Assembly (NCBI RefSeq): GCF_003391135.1
Contig: NZ_CP031455.1
Location: 3,999,001 to 4,063,000, forward strand
From: Streptoverticillium olivoreticuli subsp. olivoreticuli
Lineage (GTDB): Bacteria; Actinomycetota; Actinomycetes; Streptomycetales; Streptomycetaceae
Length of the DNA: 64,000 nucleotides
Direction: 5' to 3'
Shown here: one piece after another, positions 61,990 to 64,000 of the stretch
Layout of the letters: each line of letters begins with the position of its first letter
Position numbering within the stretch: position 1 is the stretch's first letter
Notes under the pieces: generated by a model
The model's input: only the letters and a program-made list of their open reading frames with translations
Told to the model about the DNA's origin: nothing
Databases searched by the model: none
Translations under genes and position numbers: made by a program

Positions 61990-62862
61990 CTACTCGAAGA
62001 CGGAGGGCGGCGGCGCCGGTGACGGCTTGGCGCTCGCGTCGGTGACGGGGGCCGCCCCGCCCGTGAAGTCGGCCAGGGCGCGGCCGTGTTCGACCCGCCC
62101 CTGGTGCGGGTCGGTGGCGGCCCGCCGGGTCAGCTCGGCGATGGGCAGCTCGTGGTCCGAGGCCAGCAGCACGGCGTTGCCGAAGCGGCGCCCGCGCAGG
62201 ACCGCGGGGTCGGCGGTCAGGCACAGCTCGGGGAAGACGGTGCGCACGGTGGCGATCTGCGCCTTGACGTAGGACAGGGGCGGACCGTCCGCGAGGTTCG
62301 CGGCGTAGAAGCCGCCCGGCCGCAGCGCGCGCCGCACCTCGGCGGCGAACTCCGTGCTGGTCAGGTGCGCGGGGGTGCGGGCGCCGCTGAAGACGTCGGC
62401 GATGATCAGGTCCGCCCAGCCGTCCGGCACCTTGGCCAGGCCCTCGCGGGCGTCGCCGCCCCGCACCCGTATCCGCCAGGAGCCGTCCAGGGGCAGCTCG
62501 CGGCGGACGAGCTGGACGAGGGGGGCGTCGATCTCCACGATCTGCTGGGTGGAGCGGGGCCTGGTCGCGGCGACGTAGCGGGCCAAGGTGAAGGCGCCGC
62601 CGCCCAGGTGGAGCGCCTGGACCGGCCTGCCCGGCGGGGCCACCAGGTCGGCGATGTGGCCGAGCCTGCGCTGGTAGGCGAATTCGAGATACGTGGGGTC
62701 GTCGAGATCGACGTGGGACTGCGGTGCGGAGTCGATCAGCAGGGTGAAGCCGCGGGGGCGGTCGCGGTCGGGCACGAGCTCGGCGTGCCCGCCGTCCACG
62801 TCCGCGCCGACCGTTTCCACGGTGGCGCGCCCGCGCCCTCCTTGCTTCTTGCTCTTCGCCAT
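61990..62862 (-). CDS. Spermidine-synthase-like SAM-dependent protein
   Basis: A 290-residue Rossmann-fold protein of the polyamine-synthase-like group. The cofactor motif is ALHLGGGAFTLARYVAATRP, followed by QQIVEIDAPLVQLVRREL, DAREGL and DLIIADVFSGAR. It lacks clear substrate-binding residues of true spermidine synthase, so the reaction is uncertain. It starts at ATG 62862 with GGGGGA upstream. It converges on bglC with 6 bp between stops. The N-terminus is Lys-rich (MAKSKKQGGRGR). Confidence 0.75.
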   Translation of the reverse strand: MAKSKKQGGRGRATVETVGADVDGGHAELVPDRDRPRGFTLLIDSAPQSHVDLDDPTYLEFAYQRRLGHIADLVAPPGRPVQALHLGGGAFTLARYVAATRPRSTQQIVEIDAPLVQLVRRELPLDGSWRIRVRGGDAREGLAKVPDGWADLIIADVFSGARTPAHLTSTEFAAEVRRALRPGGFYAANLADGPPLSYVKAQIATVRTVFPELCLTADPAVLRGRRFGNAVLLASDHELPIAELTRRAATDPHQGRVEHGRALADFTGGAAPVTDASAKPSPAPPPSVFE

Positions 62863-62900
62863 CGGACCAGTATCCCCCGGGGCCGCCCCACGGGCCGGTC

Positions 62901-63144
62901 CGCCGCCTGCGGCGGGGCTTTGTTCCCCAGCCCCGCCCCTTCCCGCAACATCTGATGCGCGGCTCCGCCGCGGCCGGGGCTCCGCCGCGGACCCCCGCTC
63001 GGGTGCGGCCCGGTGGTCGGTTGTGCCCACCCGTTCCGCCCTGCGGAACAACTGCCCACAACCAGGTGGGGCACGGAATTCAGCCCGTCCGGCGTTTGAG
63101 GACAGCGCGCGAAGCGTGCTTCGGGGTCCGGGGCGGAGCCCCAG
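62901..63144. repeat. Dispersed palindromic intergenic repeat, copy F (with extra hairpin)
   Basis: The edge CGCCTGCGGCGGGG, the CCCCAGCCCCGCCCC end, core 63081-63103 and AGCGCGCGAAGCGTGCTTCGG arm are as in copy C. It differs by a unique insert around 63019-63063 with outer stem GGTTGTG/CACAACC and inner stem GTTCCG-CCCTG-CGGAAC. It lies 21 nt 3' of the hypothetical gene. Confidence 0.85.
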
Positions 63145-63165
63145 TCAACGGAAGGGACGGCGAAC

Positions 63166-63624
63166 CTAGCGGCAGCGGTCCACCGCTTCGATCGTGCGGG
63201 CCGCCTCCCCGAGCGCGGCGCGCAGGACGGCGGGATCCGTGGCGTCCGAGATCGCCGCGTCCGGCGCGACCAGCCAGCCCGTCCCGGTGATGGGCGGCGG
63301 CTCCGCCGGGTCGGCCTGGAAGCCGCGGCCGTGCGTCTGGGTGCAGGCGCTGCCCGGGACGTCCCAGGCGTCCGCCGTGCCGGGCGGCACCAGGAAGCCG
63401 AGGGTGTCGCACTCGCCGTCGTGCAGCACGGGGCCGACGCCGTCGCGCAGCCGCAGGATGTCGACCGCCTCAAGGCCCTGCCGGGCGGGCACGGTGACCA
63501 GGTCGCACGGCCCGGCCTCGACGGCCTCCTGCGCCGCGCACGGGGAAGGCGACGGGCTGTGGTCCTCCCGCGGCTGGTGCAGGGCCGTCGTCCGCGAGCT
63601 GCTGATGTCCACTCCGGCCTCCAC
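63166..63624 (-). CDS. Hypothetical protein
   Basis: A 152-residue soluble protein with no recognised domain. Visible stretches: CDLVTVPARQGLEAVDILRLRDGVGPVLHDGECDTLGFLVPPGTADAWDVPGSACTQ and a C-terminus ending IEAVDRCR. GTG 63624 is used because GGAGGGG lies 9 nt upstream; an in-frame ATG at 63681 has no Shine-Dalgarno. It is divergent from the regulator at the window end. Confidence 0.55.
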   Translation of the reverse strand: MEAGVDISSSRTTALHQPREDHSPSPSPCAAQEAVEAGPCDLVTVPARQGLEAVDILRLRDGVGPVLHDGECDTLGFLVPPGTADAWDVPGSACTQTHGRGFQADPAEPPPITGTGWLVAPDAAISDATDPAVLRAALGEAARTIEAVDRCR

Positions 63625-63918
63625 CAAGGGAAACCCCTCCTCCGCCGTGCCACTCCGCGTCGAGCGCGCTCGTAGGTACAACGCGCGAACCCCGTCAACG
63701 GCAACGGCGCCATGCCGTCACAAAGGATGGCACTTCATGGCGGATCACGGGTGAGATATCCGTTTTGTAGCCAAACACTCGGTAGTGGCCCCCTCGTTGC
63801 CGGTACGGTCTTCTCCGCCGAACGGCAGCTCCGCCGCTCCGGCAGCCCAGCGGGCAGCACAAGCCCACGCCCCGCTCGTACCGCGTGGGGCGGCAGTCGC
63901 CAGGGAGAGGGGCCGGCC
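63625..63918. promoter_or_regulatory. Divergent promoter region at the window end
   Basis: A 294-bp non-coding stretch. It includes inverted arms CGCCATG and CATGGCG (about 63709-63742) and an AT-rich segment ATATCCGTTTTGTAG (about 63756-63770) suitable for a promoter. No gene is seen. Confidence 0.4.
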
Positions 63919-64000
63919 ATGGCGTCGTCCCACGCGTCCTCGTCACCGCCACCTTGCCCGAACGAGGCGTTCCGGCAGCTGCGGGGAAGCCGGTCGCCGG
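63919..64000 (+). CDS. Start of a probable XRE-type transcriptional regulator (truncated by the window)
   Basis: Only 27 codons are visible: MASSHASSSPPPCPNEAFRQ and LRGSRSP. The NEAFRQLRGSRSP run resembles the N-terminus of a Streptomyces HTH regulator family that continues with an EFA..VRRAAREIGE-type helix. GGGAGAGGGG precedes the ATG. The rest lies outside the window. Confidence 0.45.
   Translation, partial: MASSHASSSPPPCPNEAFRQLRGSRSP

Overview
The window is a Streptomyces chromosome segment (or a very close actinomycete). Coding sequence has extreme GC at third positions, GTG starts are common, adpA carries a TTA (BldA-type) codon, and the order of leucine-degradation genes, glmS, adpA, orn, tRNA-His, cebEFG and bglC matches the conserved Streptomyces core as I remember it. 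There is no CRISPR array, rRNA or plasmid/phage module. One insertion sequence is present.

Layout. 0.2-5 kb: a LysR regulator, an unusual ECF sigma factor fused to a zinc-finger anti-sigma motif, a membrane segment and a CAP domain, and a FUSC-type membrane protein. 5-15 kb: a myo-inositol catabolism locus (mmsA/iolA, iolD, iolB, a class I aldolase and iolC on the minus strand; an iolE-like gene, iolG and a second Gfo/Idh gene on the plus strand) around a divergent promoter with inverted repeats. Together these enzymes can take inositol to acetyl-CoA and dihydroxyacetone phosphate. 15-18 kb: a small HTH gene and a copper efflux pair (copZ, copA) behind a CsoR-like operator. 18-22 kb: citrate synthase and a RecD2 helicase. 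22-26.5 kb: an uncharacterised sugar-catabolic cluster (two isomerase/epimerases, a DUF993 protein, a Gfo/Idh dehydrogenase). 26.5-39 kb: TetR, a lipoprotein, a secreted S37 peptidase, a fused ABC exporter, an esterase-like secreted protein, an orphan kdpB, agmatinase and an unknown conserved protein. 39-48 kb: tesB, an acyl-CoA dehydrogenase, a TetR regulator and a leucine/isovalerate degradation operon (acyl-CoA carboxylase beta and alpha, HMG-CoA lyase, isovaleryl-CoA-type dehydrogenase). 48-57 kb: a DUF4429 protein, glmS, a universal stress protein, then adpA and orn. 57-62 kb: tRNA-His and the cello-oligosaccharide uptake operon cebEFG-bglC without a local cebR. 62-64 kb: a spermidine-synthase-like protein, a hypothetical protein and the start of a probable XRE regulator.

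The most striking feature is a 1,684-bp IS1380-family element with a CTTAG target duplication. It sits 9 bp upstream of the adpA start codon and separates the native purine-rich ribosome-binding site from the ATG of this master developmental regulator. Other items of note are a family of long palindromic intergenic repeats (six copies, all next to a gene 3' end, plus a 22-bp repeat end absorbed into a carboxylase linker), a perfect 13-bp inverted repeat over the kdpB leader, missing kdpA/kdpC, and several new-looking operator candidates.
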